Assembly (NCBI GenBank): GCA_051646105.1
Contig: JBOFCO010000004.1
Coordinates: 1-50,890 of the forward strand
DNA from: JBOFCO01 sp051646105
GTDB lineage: Bacteria; Pseudomonadota; Alphaproteobacteria; Rhodobacterales; Rhodobacteraceae
Length of the DNA: 50,890 nt
Direction of reading: 5' to 3'
The first letter of the stretch is position 1. Every line of letters starts with the position of its first letter. The notes under the pieces are model-generated. The model was given only the letters and a program-made list of their open reading frames with translations, had not been told where the DNA came from and did not search any database. The position numbers were made by a program, and so were the translations under genes. Below, piece by piece: positions 36,019-44,873 of the stretch.

Positions 36019-37248
36019 TCAGCGACCCTTCACCCGCGCGTTCCGAGTGGCGATCAGCTTCAGTCGCAGCGCGTTCAGGCGGATGAAGCCCGCAGCGTCC
36101 TTCTGGTCATAGGCGCCTGCGTCTTCCTCGAACGTCACGTGTTTTTCGCTGTACAGCGAATGATCCGACCAGCGGGCAACTGTCCGGGCGGACCCCTTGT
36201 AAAGCTTCACCCTGACGGAGCCGGTGACATGTTCCTGACTCTTGTCGATCAGGGCCTGCAACATCTCGCGTTCCGGGCTGAACCAGAACCCGTTATAGAT
36301 CAGTTCCGCATAGCGCGGCATGATGCTGTCTTTCAGGTGGCCCGCGCCGGAATCGAGTGTGATCTGCTCGATCCCCCGATGCGCTTCCAGCAGGATTGTG
36401 CCGCCGGGGGTTTCGTAAAGACCGCGCGATTTCATCCCGACAAAGCGGTTTTCGACAAGGTCGAGCAAGCCTACGCCATGCTTGCCACCAAGTTCGTTCA
36501 GCCGGGTCAGGATCGTGGCGGGTGAAAGCTTCTCGCCATTGATCGAAACGGCATCGCCGCGCTCGAACCCGATTTCGACATACTCCGGCGTATCCGGGGC
36601 TTTCTCGACGGGCACGACGCGCTGATAGACAAATTCCGGCGCTTCCTCGGCCGGATTTTCCAGAACCTTGCCTTCGGAGGACGTGTGCAGAAGGTTGGCA
36701 TCGACGCTGAACGGGGCTTCGCCACGCTTGTCCTTGGCGATCGGAATCTGGTTTGTCTCGGCAAATTCCAGCAGTTTCGTGCGGCTGGTCAGATCCCATT
36801 CCCGCCACGGCGCGATGACCCTGATCGTCGGGTCCAGCGCATAGGCGGACAGCTCGAACCGCACCTGATCGTTGCCCTTGCCGGTTGCGCCATGCGCCAC
36901 GGCATCGGCCCCGGTTTCATGGGCGATGCGGACAAGGTGCTGCGAAATCAGCGGGCGCGCGATGGATGTGCCCAGCAGATACAGACCCTCGTAAAGCGCG
37001 TTGGCGCGGAACATCGGAAAGACGAAATCGCGCACGAATTCCTCGCGCACGTCGACGATATGAATGTTTTCCGGTTTGATCCCCAACAGGATCGCCTTCT
37101 GCCGCGCTGGCTCAAGCTCCTCCCCCTGACCAAGATCGGCGGTGAAGGTGACGACCTCGCAGCCATATTCGGTCTGGAGCCATTTCAGGATGATCGAGGT
37201 ATCGAGGCCGCCCGAATAGGCAAGGACGACTTTCTTCGGTGCGGACAT
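36019..37248 (-). CDS. argG: Argininosuccinate synthase
   Basis: Joins citrulline and aspartate with ATP to make argininosuccinate, the seventh step of arginine synthesis. The 409-residue protein has the ATP loop LAYSGGLDTSIIL at 9-21, HGATGKGNDQVRFE, and the SRGLYETPGGTIL segment, all typical. ATG 37248 was chosen as the family start with GGGGG upstream; ATG 37263 would add five residues. No other arg genes are adjacent. Confidence 0.97.
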   Translation of the reverse strand: MSAPKKVVLAYSGGLDTSIILKWLQTEYGCEVVTFTADLGQGEELEPARQKAILLGIKPENIHIVDVREEFVRDFVFPMFRANALYEGLYLLGTSIARPLISQHLVRIAHETGADAVAHGATGKGNDQVRFELSAYALDPTIRVIAPWREWDLTSRTKLLEFAETNQIPIAKDKRGEAPFSVDANLLHTSSEGKVLENPAEEAPEFVYQRVVPVEKAPDTPEYVEIGFERGDAVSINGEKLSPATILTRLNELGGKHGVGLLDLVENRFVGMKSRGLYETPGGTILLEAHRGIEQITLDSGAGHLKDSIMPRYAELIYNGFWFSPEREMLQALIDKSQEHVTGSVRVKLYKGSARTVARWSDHSLYSEKHVTFEEDAGAYDQKDAAGFIRLNALRLKLIATRNARVKGR

Positions 37249-37306
37249 GGCGGCCCCCTGCATGATGTGATCGGCGGGGGAGTATCGGGTTTTTCAGAAT
37301 GCGGCA

Positions 37307-37343
37307 AGGGCGGCCCCGGCAGACCTGCCGGAAAACCGCCCCT
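37307..37343 (-). terminator. Nested hairpin between argG and the Gly-rich protein gene
   Basis: An inner perfect repeat CCGGCAG-AC-CTGCCGG (37316-37331) sits inside outer arms AGGGCGG and CCGCCC(C)T. It follows the stop of the leftward Gly-rich gene by 25 bases and precedes argG. There is no U-run, so it could be a weak terminator or a structure in the argG leader. Confidence 0.4.
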
Positions 37344-37367
37344 GGGTCATGACCTTTCTTGTGCCGT

Positions 37368-38375
37368 CTATTCGACGGCTACGGGAACTTCGGCGCTATC
37401 CCCGTCGCCGGTTCCTGTCAGCCCCAGCTCCGCCCGGACATAGGCCAGAGCCTCGTCCGAAAGCACACGGCCACCTGTCGCAGCCAGAAGTGCGGTTTCC
37501 TCACTGGCGGTGGCTTCCTCCGCAGCCTTGGCCGCGTCGATTTCGGCCAGCAATGCCGTGTCATAGGCGGCTCGTGCCTCGGTTTCTGCGGTCACATAGG
37601 TTTCGCGCCCCGCTTCATGCGCGGCCAGCGCATCCAGCTCGGCATTCAGGGTATCAAGCTGCGCGGTATAATCCTCTGCAGTCGTGTCCAGCCCGGCGAT
37701 GGCGGTTTCGATGTCTGTCCGGCTGCGTCCCGTATAACCCGCATCATAGGCCGTTAGTGCATCGGTTGCGCCTGTCAGTGTTTCAAGCGCCGTTTCGCGA
37801 CCGGCAATCGCGGTCTCGGCGGCTTCGGCGGCGACCAGTGTGGCAAGTGCTGCGGTCTGATAGGTGGCGATGCGCCCGACCTGGCTGTTCGGGCTGGCAT
37901 TGGCCAGTGCATTCGGATTCGCGTGAACCGCATTCATCCCCTTGAGTTCGGATGCCAGCGCACCCTTGCCCTTTGTTGCAGCCTCTTCCTCTATTGCGGC
38001 GGGGCGCTTGGGGGGTGCGATCTCTTGTGCCGCGACCGTTTTCTTTTTGCCGCCGTCGACGGGCGCAGCCGTCACCGTTTTCTTTTTGCGGACGGTGGAT
38101 GCGGCCGTTGTGGCCCGCTTGGTCGATCCGCCCGATCCACCGCTTGCCTTGCGACCACCATTTCCGCCCGAAGACTTCTTGTCGGACGAGGATTTCCCGG
38201 CGGAGGAATTGCCACGGTCGCCGCCATTGCCGCCCCCATTTCCACCACCGTTACCCCCGCCGCCCTTGGCAAAGGCCGCGCCTGTGCCGATAGTTTCAAA
38301 ACCGGGGAAAACCGGACCGGTCGCCAAGGCTGCAAGGGCGGTTACGGCAAGAATGCGGGCAAAGTGTTTCTTCAT
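37368..38375 (-). CDS. Secreted Gly-rich, Lys-rich coiled-coil protein, unknown function
   Basis: Not a named family to me. The 335-residue protein has a signal peptide (cleavage near residue 36, GAAFA). A Gly/Asn tract GGGGNGGGNGGGNGG is at 38-52, then a Ser/Lys/Thr-rich basic linker to about 115. A short motif follows at 136-172 (KGKGALASELKGMNAVHANP then NALANASPNSQVGRIATY) that I believe recurs in alphaproteobacteria. Last is a long Ala/Glu-rich helical region rich in TAE and AAE repeats. It may bind cell wall or nucleic acid outside the cytoplasm; this is a guess from composition. Confidence 0.75.
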   Translation of the reverse strand: MKKHFARILAVTALAALATGPVFPGFETIGTGAAFAKGGGGNGGGNGGGNGGDRGNSSAGKSSSDKKSSGGNGGRKASGGSGGSTKRATTAASTVRKKKTVTAAPVDGGKKKTVAAQEIAPPKRPAAIEEEAATKGKGALASELKGMNAVHANPNALANASPNSQVGRIATYQTAALATLVAAEAAETAIAGRETALETLTGATDALTAYDAGYTGRSRTDIETAIAGLDTTAEDYTAQLDTLNAELDALAAHEAGRETYVTAETEARAAYDTALLAEIDAAKAAEEATASEETALLAATGGRVLSDEALAYVRAELGLTGTGDGDSAEVPVAVE

Positions 38376-38526
38376 GGCTGAGGCAATCCTTGGGCGAAAC
38401 GATGTTCGGCAATCGAATCATCTGTTTTTGTGGCGCAAAGTTGGCGATTCAGGCGCGTCATCTGGTCATTGTTGACAGCTATACGCTAAAATGCCCGATA
38501 GGCTGTGAATTGTTCGGGGCTTGCAG

Positions 38527-39773
38527 ATGATGACATTCGCAGACAGTGCGAAGGAGGCTGCAGAAGCGCTGCGCAGCCTGTTCGATCCAACACCGCTTTT
38601 GCGGAATGACCATCTGTCACAGCGGTATGGAGCGAACATCTGGCTGAAGCGGGAAGACCTGTCGCCGGTACGCAGTTACAAACTGCGCGGGGCATTCAAC
38701 GCTATGCGCAAGGTGCGAACCTTCGATCCTGCGCAGCGTCACTTCGTATGTGCGAGCGCCGGCAATCATGCACAAGGCGTTGCCTACGCCTGCCGGCATT
38801 TCGGCGTGCGCGGCACGATCTTCATGCCGGTGACAACGCCACAGCAGAAAATAGACAAGACGAAAACTTTCGGCGGCGACGCGGTAGAGATCGTGCTGAA
38901 GGGCGACTATTTTGATCAGACCCTCGCCGCCTCACAAGCCTACTGCATGGTGAAACGGGCGCATTTCCTTTCCCCGTTCGACGATGCGGATGTGATCGAG
39001 GGTCAGGCAACGGTTGCGGTAGAGCTGTTGGAGCAGCTTGGCGCGCCACCTGATCTTGTGGTTTTGCCGGTGGGCGGGGGTGGGCTGGCGGCTGGAGTTA
39101 CCGGATATTTCCGGCAGGTCGCCCCGATGGTCGATTTTGCCTTTGCGGAACCACTGGGCGGCGCCAGCCTGACTGCCGCGCTGCGCGCCGCCGCACCAGT
39201 GACCCTGACGAAACTGAACAGCTTCGTCGATGGCGCCGCCGTGGCGCGGCTGGGCGAAAAACCTTATGCGCGGCTGGACTGGATCGATCCGGCGAAGGTG
39301 CATCTGGTGCCCGAAGACCGCATCTGCGTCACGATGCTGTCGATGCTGAATGTCGAAGGCATTGTTCTGGAACCCGCCGGCGCACTTTCCATCGATGTGT
39401 TGCAGGACATGGGCGATGCGATTTCTGGCAAGACAGTCGTATGCATTGCTTCGGGCGGCAACTTTGATTTTGAGCGCCTGCCAGAGGTCAAGGAACGGGC
39501 CCAGCGCTTCGCCGGGTTGAAAAATACTATATCCTGCGCATGCCGCAGCGCCCCGGTGCATTGCGGGAGTTTCTGGAAATGCTCGGCCCGCATGACGACA
39601 TCGCCCGGTTCGAGTATCTGAAGAAATCGGCGCGCAATTTCGGCTCTGTCCTGATCGGGATTGAAACAGACCGTCCGGAAAACTTCGTCCAGCTTCAGGA
39701 AAAGCTGGACGCAAGCGGATTCACCTATCGCGACATCACCGGGGATGAGACGCTGGCCGAGTTCCTGATCTGA
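38527..39773 (+). pseudogene. ilvA: Threonine dehydratase gene with a single-base frameshift
   Basis: PLP-dependent threonine ammonia-lyase making 2-oxobutanoate for isoleucine. The catalytic domain is intact: REDLSPVRSYKLRGAF holds the PLP lysine, CASAGNHAQGVAYA and LPVGGGGLAAGV follow. After FAGLK the frame breaks at A5 (39520-39524); the normal ...KKYYILRMPQRPGALREF ACT-like domain continues one frame off to 39773. One extra A would restore a protein of about 415 residues. Either a real mutation removing the C-terminal domain or a homopolymer sequencing error. ATG 38527 has GGGG upstream; TTG 38521 is possible. Confidence 0.82.
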
Positions 39774-39797
39774 ACCAGCATTGACCGGGCGGTGGCG

Positions 39798-40142
39798 TCA
39801 GGCGACTCGGACCGTAAGGCCCAGCTGCCCGGCCCCGGCCATAAAGGCCTGTTTCGATACGGAATAGCATTCGAGCACAGCAGGAATGTCCACCTCCGCC
39901 GTCCGACCCTCCGCCGCATGGCGTTCGCCGGTCCGGCACATCGCGCCCAGCCCCGAAAAGCCAAGATTCAATGCACTGCCCTTGAGGAAATGCATGTCAT
40001 CCTCATATCGGGCCGGATCGGGTGCGGTGCGCAGCCGCATCAGAACGGCCTCCACCTCATCCAGAAAAAGCTCCACCACTTCAAGAAATCCGTCATCCCC
40101 GATCTCCTGCTGGAGTTCGGTCGCCCTTTGCCAGTCAATCAT
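39798..40142 (-). CDS. Hpt (histidine phosphotransfer) domain protein
   Basis: A stand-alone 114-residue Hpt protein. The phosphorylatable His51 is in MHFLKGSALNLGF, within the expected four-helix pattern, and the N-terminus is MIDWQRATELQQEIGDDGFL. Hpt proteins relay phosphate between a hybrid kinase and a response regulator. The divergent neighbour has a receiver domain, so the pair may work together. ATG 40142 is preferred; 11 more in-frame residues upstream look unlike the family. The cognate kinase is not in the window. Confidence 0.88.
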   Translation of the reverse strand: MIDWQRATELQQEIGDDGFLEVVELFLDEVEAVLMRLRTAPDPARYEDDMHFLKGSALNLGFSGLGAMCRTGERHAAEGRTAEVDIPAVLECYSVSKQAFMAGAGQLGLTVRVA

Positions 40143-40279
40143 CGCGTTCCCTTCACCACAGAATCCACACCTCACCGCCGATCAGTCTAGTCACACAGCT
40201 TTAACACCCGGTTACCCGCAGCCGCGAACCGATGGCGTCAATTTTCGTTTTCACAACTGCTTAAGGGTTCGGATGCGAA

Positions 40280-41665
40280 ATGTGCCGAACCGATCCCGAT
40301 CTGCCCCGGAAGCATGCTGCCTTGAACACCAGCCTTTTTCCCCAGCCAACCGATGCGCTCTCTGCCGACGAGCCGCGCAGGCGCGTTCTGATTGTTGATG
40401 ACAGCCGGATGCAGCGCCGGATTCTGTCTGCCTCGCTTCAGCCCACAGGGTATGAGGTGGTGGAGGCATCGTCAGGACCCGAAGCGTTGTCCCTGCTTGC
40501 CGAAGCGGACTTTGATGTGGTGATCAGCGACTGGATGATGCCGGGGATGAGCGGGCTTGAGCTTTGCCGTGCCTTCCGCGCCCTTCCGCGCAACTACGCC
40601 TATTTCATCCTGCTGACTTCCAAGAGCGAAAAGAACGAAATCGCGCAGGGCCTTGACGGCGGTGCCGACGACTTTCTGACCAAGCCTGTCAGTGCGGGCG
40701 AGCTGCGAGCAAGGATCGCTGCGGGCGAACGTATCCTGTCCATGCAGCGGCAGCTTCGGGAAAAGAACCGCCTGGTGACATCGACCCTGGAAAAAATCCG
40801 GGGAATGTATGATTCGCTGAACCGTGATCTGAAAGAGGCGCGGAAGCTTCAGCAATCGCTGATGCCCGAACGCAGCCGTGACTTTGTCGGTGCCACCGTG
40901 ACGCTGGACATACAATCAAGCGGCCATGTGGGCGGTGATCTTGCAGGGTTCTTTCCCATCGGAAAGCAGCAGCTGGGCCTGTTCAGCATCGATGTCTCGG
41001 GTCATGGCGTTGCGTCGGCGCTGATGACCGCACGGCTTGCCGGATTCTTTTCGGGCACCATGCCAGAGCGAAACATCGCCCTGATCGCGGCGGAGGATGG
41101 AAGCTATCGTAGCCGTGACCCGGCAGAAGTTGCGCATCTTCTGAACAGGATGATCTGCGAGGAAACGGAAAGCGACCGCTATCTTACACTGTTCTATGGT
41201 GTGATTGATCTTGTTGATGGCAGTCTTTGCTTTGTGCAGGCTGGCCATCCGCATCCGGCCGTGCTGCGGGCATCCGGTGGGATAGAGCGGTTGGGTGGGG
41301 GCGGGCTGCCAGTGGGCTTGCTGGCCGAAGCAGATTACGAAACGACATATGCACGACTTTATCCCGGCGACCGTCTTGCCATTGTGTCTGACGGTGTCAC
41401 GGAATGTGAGGATATGCAGGGTGTGCAGTTCGACGAAGGCGGGTTCGAACATTTCCTTCACACCACCAGCCATCGTCCGCCAACTGCAAGCCTGCAGCTG
41501 CTGATGCAGACCCTGAGCTTTCATCGCGAAGGGCAGCCCATGGCGGATGATATTTCGGCCCTGCTGGTGGACTATGCCGGCATCACCATCCCGGCAAAAA
41601 ATGCGTCACCCGCATTGCCCAGGCAACGTAACGCCTCTGCCACCGGCATCCATAGCGCAACGTGA
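40280..41665 (+). CDS. Response regulator with PP2C/SpoIIE phosphatase output
   Basis: The 461-residue protein has a receiver domain (about 35-150) with acidic pair Asp40/Asp41, phospho-acceptor Asp84 (VISDWMMPGMSG) and a Lys in FLTKPVS. A coiled-coil linker follows, then a PP2C domain with GGDLAGFF, DVSGHGVASAL, SDGVTE and ADDISALL metal sites. Such proteins dephosphorylate anti-anti-sigma factors. RbaY, a component of the RbaVWY partner-switching system of Rhodobacter capsulatus, has this layout as I recall. The last 94 bases overlap the convergent Nudix gene. Confidence 0.88.
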   Translation: MCRTDPDLPRKHAALNTSLFPQPTDALSADEPRRRVLIVDDSRMQRRILSASLQPTGYEVVEASSGPEALSLLAEADFDVVISDWMMPGMSGLELCRAFRALPRNYAYFILLTSKSEKNEIAQGLDGGADDFLTKPVSAGELRARIAAGERILSMQRQLREKNRLVTSTLEKIRGMYDSLNRDLKEARKLQQSLMPERSRDFVGATVTLDIQSSGHVGGDLAGFFPIGKQQLGLFSIDVSGHGVASALMTARLAGFFSGTMPERNIALIAAEDGSYRSRDPAEVAHLLNRMICEETESDRYLTLFYGVIDLVDGSLCFVQAGHPHPAVLRASGGIERLGGGGLPVGLLAEADYETTYARLYPGDRLAIVSDGVTECEDMQGVQFDEGGFEHFLHTTSHRPPTASLQLLMQTLSFHREGQPMADDISALLVDYAGITIPAKNASPALPRQRNASATGIHSAT

Positions 41666-42009
41666 CCCCGTTCGGTCGGTGCCGCGATTGCCCGAACAGG
41701 ATGCGCCAGATAGACATGGCACAACTTTTCCGCCCATAGGTCATATTCCGGCATGTAGGTGAATCGGCGAAAGGCCCCGACGTGCCGGGCATTGCCGATA
41801 CGCCAGCCGGTTTCCTCCAGCACCTCGCGGTGCAGGGCGGCAATGGGGTGTTCGCCCCTGTCGATGCCACCACCGGGAAGCTGGAACTCCGGTTCGGGTT
41901 CTTGTTGATGGGTCAAAAGCAGGCTGCCAGCGCGCGGCAATAAGGCATAGACTCCGGGCCGCATGCGGTAGCGTATTCCCGCTTTCGGCGCGTCACCGAA
42001 CCTTCTCAT
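41572..42009 (-). CDS. Nudix hydrolase
   Basis: A 145-residue Nudix protein with the box at 47-69 (GGIDRGEHPIAALHREVLEE pattern, Gly47, Glu53, Arg61, Glu65, Glu66). The substrate cannot be read from sequence; small stand-alone members often act on nucleoside diphosphate derivatives. It ends inside the 3' end of the PP2C gene and is divergent from hslO with a 78-base gap. Confidence 0.88.
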   Translation of the reverse strand: MRRFGDAPKAGIRYRMRPGVYALLPRAGSLLLTHQQEPEPEFQLPGGGIDRGEHPIAALHREVLEETGWRIGNARHVGAFRRFTYMPEYDLWAEKLCHVYLAHPVRAIAAPTERGHVALWMPVAEALRCLGNAGDAFFAGMVMPA

Positions 42010-42087
42010 CGCGCTGTCCCCTTGGTGGATCGGTTGCCGTGCCTATATTGTCGCGGTATGCCAGCGCCACGCGCGTAAGGAAACCCC

Positions 42088-43101
42088 ATGACCATCGGTT
42101 CGCAAATCGCCTGGGACGACACTGTCCTTCCCTTTCAGCTTGACCGCTCTGACATCCGTGGCCGCGTTGCCCGGCTTGACGGCGTGCTTGACCGGCTGTT
42201 GGCCGGACACGCCTATCCGGCTGCGGTGGAGCATCTGGTCGCCGAGACTGCCCTTCTGACCGCATTGATCGGCCAGTCGATCAAGCTGCGCTGGAAGCTG
42301 TCTGTGCAAATCCGGGGCGACGGGCCTTTGCGCCTGATAGCAGCGGATTACTATGGTCCGTCAGAACAGGGCGAACCTGCCCGGATGCGCGCCTATGCCA
42401 GTTACGATGCAGACCGCCTGGCGCAATCCACGCCCGGTTTCGGCCTGCTGGGCAAGGGCTATTTCGCCATACTGATCGACCAGGGTGAGGGCAATCTGCC
42501 CTATCAGGGTATAACCCCGCTGGCGGGTGGATCGCTTTCCGCCTGTGCAGAGACGTATTTTGCCCAGTCCGAACAGCTTCCGACGCGCTTTGCGCTGGCC
42601 TTCGGCAAAAGCCGTCTGCCGGGTCAGGCAGAGCATTGGCGGGCCGGCGGCGTGATGCTTCAGCACATGCCAAAGGCATCCCCCCTTGTGGCCACGGAGG
42701 GAGGCACCGGCGAGGGCGGGCTGCTTAATGCTGCCGATCTGGTCGGTGGCGAAGACGGTGAAAACTGGACACGGGTCGGGTTGTTGCTGGATACCGTCGA
42801 GGAGATGGAGCTGGTCGGTCCGACCGTGCAGCCGACAGAATTGCTGATCCGTCTGTTCCACGAAGAACAGCCGCGCGTGTTCGATGCGCAGCCGGTGAAA
42901 TTCGGCTGTTCCTGTTCCGCGGACAAGGTGCGGCAAAGCCTGTCGATCTATTCGGCAAAGGATATCCGCACCATGACCACTGCCGAGGGCAAGGTCACGG
43001 CGGACTGCCAGTTCTGCGGGGCGCATTATGAATTCGCGCCTGAAACGCTGGGATTTGAGGCAACGGTGCCAGTGGCGGAGCCGCCGCGTGCCACGCCCTG
43101 A
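42088..43101 (+). CDS. hslO: Redox-regulated chaperonin Hsp33
   Basis: Holdase chaperone switched on by disulfide formation under oxidative stress with heat. The 337-residue protein has the C-terminal zinc cysteines Cys274 and Cys276 (CSC) and Cys307 and Cys310 (CQFC), the standard Hsp33 set. The N-terminal domain contains the GDGPLRLIAADYYG-type core. Start ATG 42088 with GGAAA upstream. It overlaps the CoA Nudix gene by 14 bases. Confidence 0.95.
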   Translation: MTIGSQIAWDDTVLPFQLDRSDIRGRVARLDGVLDRLLAGHAYPAAVEHLVAETALLTALIGQSIKLRWKLSVQIRGDGPLRLIAADYYGPSEQGEPARMRAYASYDADRLAQSTPGFGLLGKGYFAILIDQGEGNLPYQGITPLAGGSLSACAETYFAQSEQLPTRFALAFGKSRLPGQAEHWRAGGVMLQHMPKASPLVATEGGTGEGGLLNAADLVGGEDGENWTRVGLLLDTVEEMELVGPTVQPTELLIRLFHEEQPRVFDAQPVKFGCSCSADKVRQSLSIYSAKDIRTMTTAEGKVTADCQFCGAHYEFAPETLGFEATVPVAEPPRATP

Positions 43102-43699
43102 TCCGGAAATCCTGCTGCGGGCCGCGGTTGCGGCCCGTGGTGCACCAAGTTCCGACGGTGACATCGACAGTTTTCCGATGCCCAAAGGCAATCTTCGCCC
43201 CGCAGCGGTCCTGATCGCGTTCCGTCCCGAACGGGATGACTGGCATCTGATCCTGACAAAGCGGGCATCCGGCCTGCGGCACCATGGCGGCCAGATCGCC
43301 TTTCCCGGTGGCAAGATCGATGCGACGGATGCCGGCCCTGTGGCTGCCGCCCTTCGCGAGGCGCAGGAAGAGGTGGGCCTGCCCGCAAATGCGGCAGAGG
43401 TTTTGGGATGTCTTCCGCCCCACATTACCATTACCGGCTATTCCGTTACCCCGGTTCTGGCGCTTGTGCGCGGCGCCTATTCGCCCGTGGCCGAGGCCGG
43501 AGAGGTGGAGGAGGTGTTTACCGTTCCCTTTGCGCATATTGCCGATCCGGCGCGGTACAGGATCGAAACGCGGCAATGGCGCGGCCAGCCACGAAAGTAT
43601 TTCGTCGCGCCCTACGGGCCCTATTACATCTGGGGTGCCACCGCACGTATGCTGCATGGGCTGGCCGCAAGGATGGATGGGCATGCGGGTATCCGGTGA
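43088..43699 (+). CDS. CoA pyrophosphatase-type Nudix hydrolase
   Basis: Cleaves coenzyme A or its derivatives to phosphopantetheine and 3',5'-ADP, by family. The 203-residue protein carries the CoA-Nudix motif LTKRASGLRHHGGQIAFPGG next to the Nudix box with the extra residues typical of this group (GGKID...AALREAQEEVGL). GTG 43088 follows GGAG at eight bases; a longer frame extends into hslO without family likeness. It overlaps hslO and the CCA gene, so the three are probably cotranscribed. Confidence 0.88.
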   Translation: MPRPDPEILLRAAVAARGAPSSDGDIDSFPMPKGNLRPAAVLIAFRPERDDWHLILTKRASGLRHHGGQIAFPGGKIDATDAGPVAAALREAQEEVGLPANAAEVLGCLPPHITITGYSVTPVLALVRGAYSPVAEAGEVEEVFTVPFAHIADPARYRIETRQWRGQPRKYFVAPYGPYYIWGATARMLHGLAARMDGHAGIR

Positions 43700-44828
43700 C
43701 TGGCTGACACGCGCGGAAACGCAGGCCGTCTGCGCGCTGCTTTCGGATGCGGGGCATCAGGCGCTGCCGGTCGGCGGCTGTGTGCGCAACGCCATGATGG
43801 GTGAGCCGGTTGCCGATATCGACATCGCGACAGAAGCCCTGCCGGCGCGCGTTCTGGATCTTGCCGGTGTTGCAGGGATCCGCGCGGTACCGACAGGCAT
43901 CGATCATGGCACCGTCACGCTGATCCTGAACGGCATCCCGCATGAGGTGACGACCTTTCGCCGCGACGTATCCACGGATGGCCGCCGTGCAGTGGTAACC
44001 TATACCGACCAGATCGCGCAGGATGCGGCACGGCGGGATTTCACCATGAATGCGCTCTATTGCCAGCCGGATGGCACGCTGATTGATCCTTTGGGCGGGC
44101 TTCCCGATGCCATGGCCCGCCGTGTGCGATTCATCGGACGGGCAGAGGACCGCATTGCCGAGGACTATCTGCGTATCCTGCGCTTTTTTCGGTTTCACGC
44201 CTGGTATGGTCGGGCCGCAAACGGTATCGATCCCGACGGTCTTGCCGCCTGTGCAGCCCTTTCGGAAGGATTAGACACGCTATCGCGAGAGCGCGTCGGG
44301 GCAGAGATGAAGAAATTGCTTGCCGCCCCCGATCCGGCCCCTGCGGTTGCGGGGATGTCAGCAAGCGGTGTGTTGGCCCGGGTTTTGCCCGGTGCTGATG
44401 TCAAGGCGCTTGCCCCGCTGGTGCATCTGGAGCATGGGCTGGTCACGCCCGACTGGCGGCGTCGGCTGGCGGTTCTGGGGGGTAGCGATCTGGTCGAACG
44501 GCTGCGGCTGTCGCGTGACGAAGCCAAACATCTGGCCGTGTTGGACGAGCTGGTCGCGGCCCCGCCCGATCCGGCAGTTCAGGCCTATCGCCACGGTGCC
44601 GATGTTGCCCGCGACGCGGCTTTGCTGCGCGCGGTGCTTGGCGTTGCGGATTTGCCCATCGATCTTCAGGCGCAGACGACTGCGGGTGCTGCTGCGCGCT
44701 TTCCCGTAACCGCCGCGGATCTGATGCCTGCCCTGCAGGGCGCGGCGCTGGGCGCGCGTCTGGCCGAACTGGAATCGCGCTGGATTGCATCCGGTTTCGC
44801 ATTGTCACGGGAACAATTGCTGGCTTGA
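43683..44828 (+). CDS. cca: CCA tRNA nucleotidyltransferase
   Basis: Adds or repairs the 3' CCA of tRNAs. The 381-residue protein is a class II enzyme: GGCVRN for the phosphate loop, catalytic Asp45 and Asp47 in DIDIAT, RRDFTMNALY, and DPLGG(L)xD..R-x-R-F followed by EDYLRILRFFRFHA. ATG 43683 lies 17 bases inside the preceding Nudix gene; ATG 43677 is possible. The family start position and an AAGG upstream support the choice. No HD domain is seen in the C-terminal part. Confidence 0.94.
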   Translation: MRVSGDWLTRAETQAVCALLSDAGHQALPVGGCVRNAMMGEPVADIDIATEALPARVLDLAGVAGIRAVPTGIDHGTVTLILNGIPHEVTTFRRDVSTDGRRAVVTYTDQIAQDAARRDFTMNALYCQPDGTLIDPLGGLPDAMARRVRFIGRAEDRIAEDYLRILRFFRFHAWYGRAANGIDPDGLAACAALSEGLDTLSRERVGAEMKKLLAAPDPAPAVAGMSASGVLARVLPGADVKALAPLVHLEHGLVTPDWRRRLAVLGGSDLVERLRLSRDEAKHLAVLDELVAAPPDPAVQAYRHGADVARDAALLRAVLGVADLPIDLQAQTTAGAAARFPVTAADLMPALQGAALGARLAELESRWIASGFALSREQLLA

Positions 44829-44873
44829 CCTTCCGGCTGCGTCATTGCCTCCTGCCCGGCAGGGGAGCAATCG

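Noticed and set aside
36134..36149. Third parS near the argG 3' end
   Set aside because: The sequence GTCACGTGTTTTT shares only the central CACGTG; the flanks do not form the palindrome.
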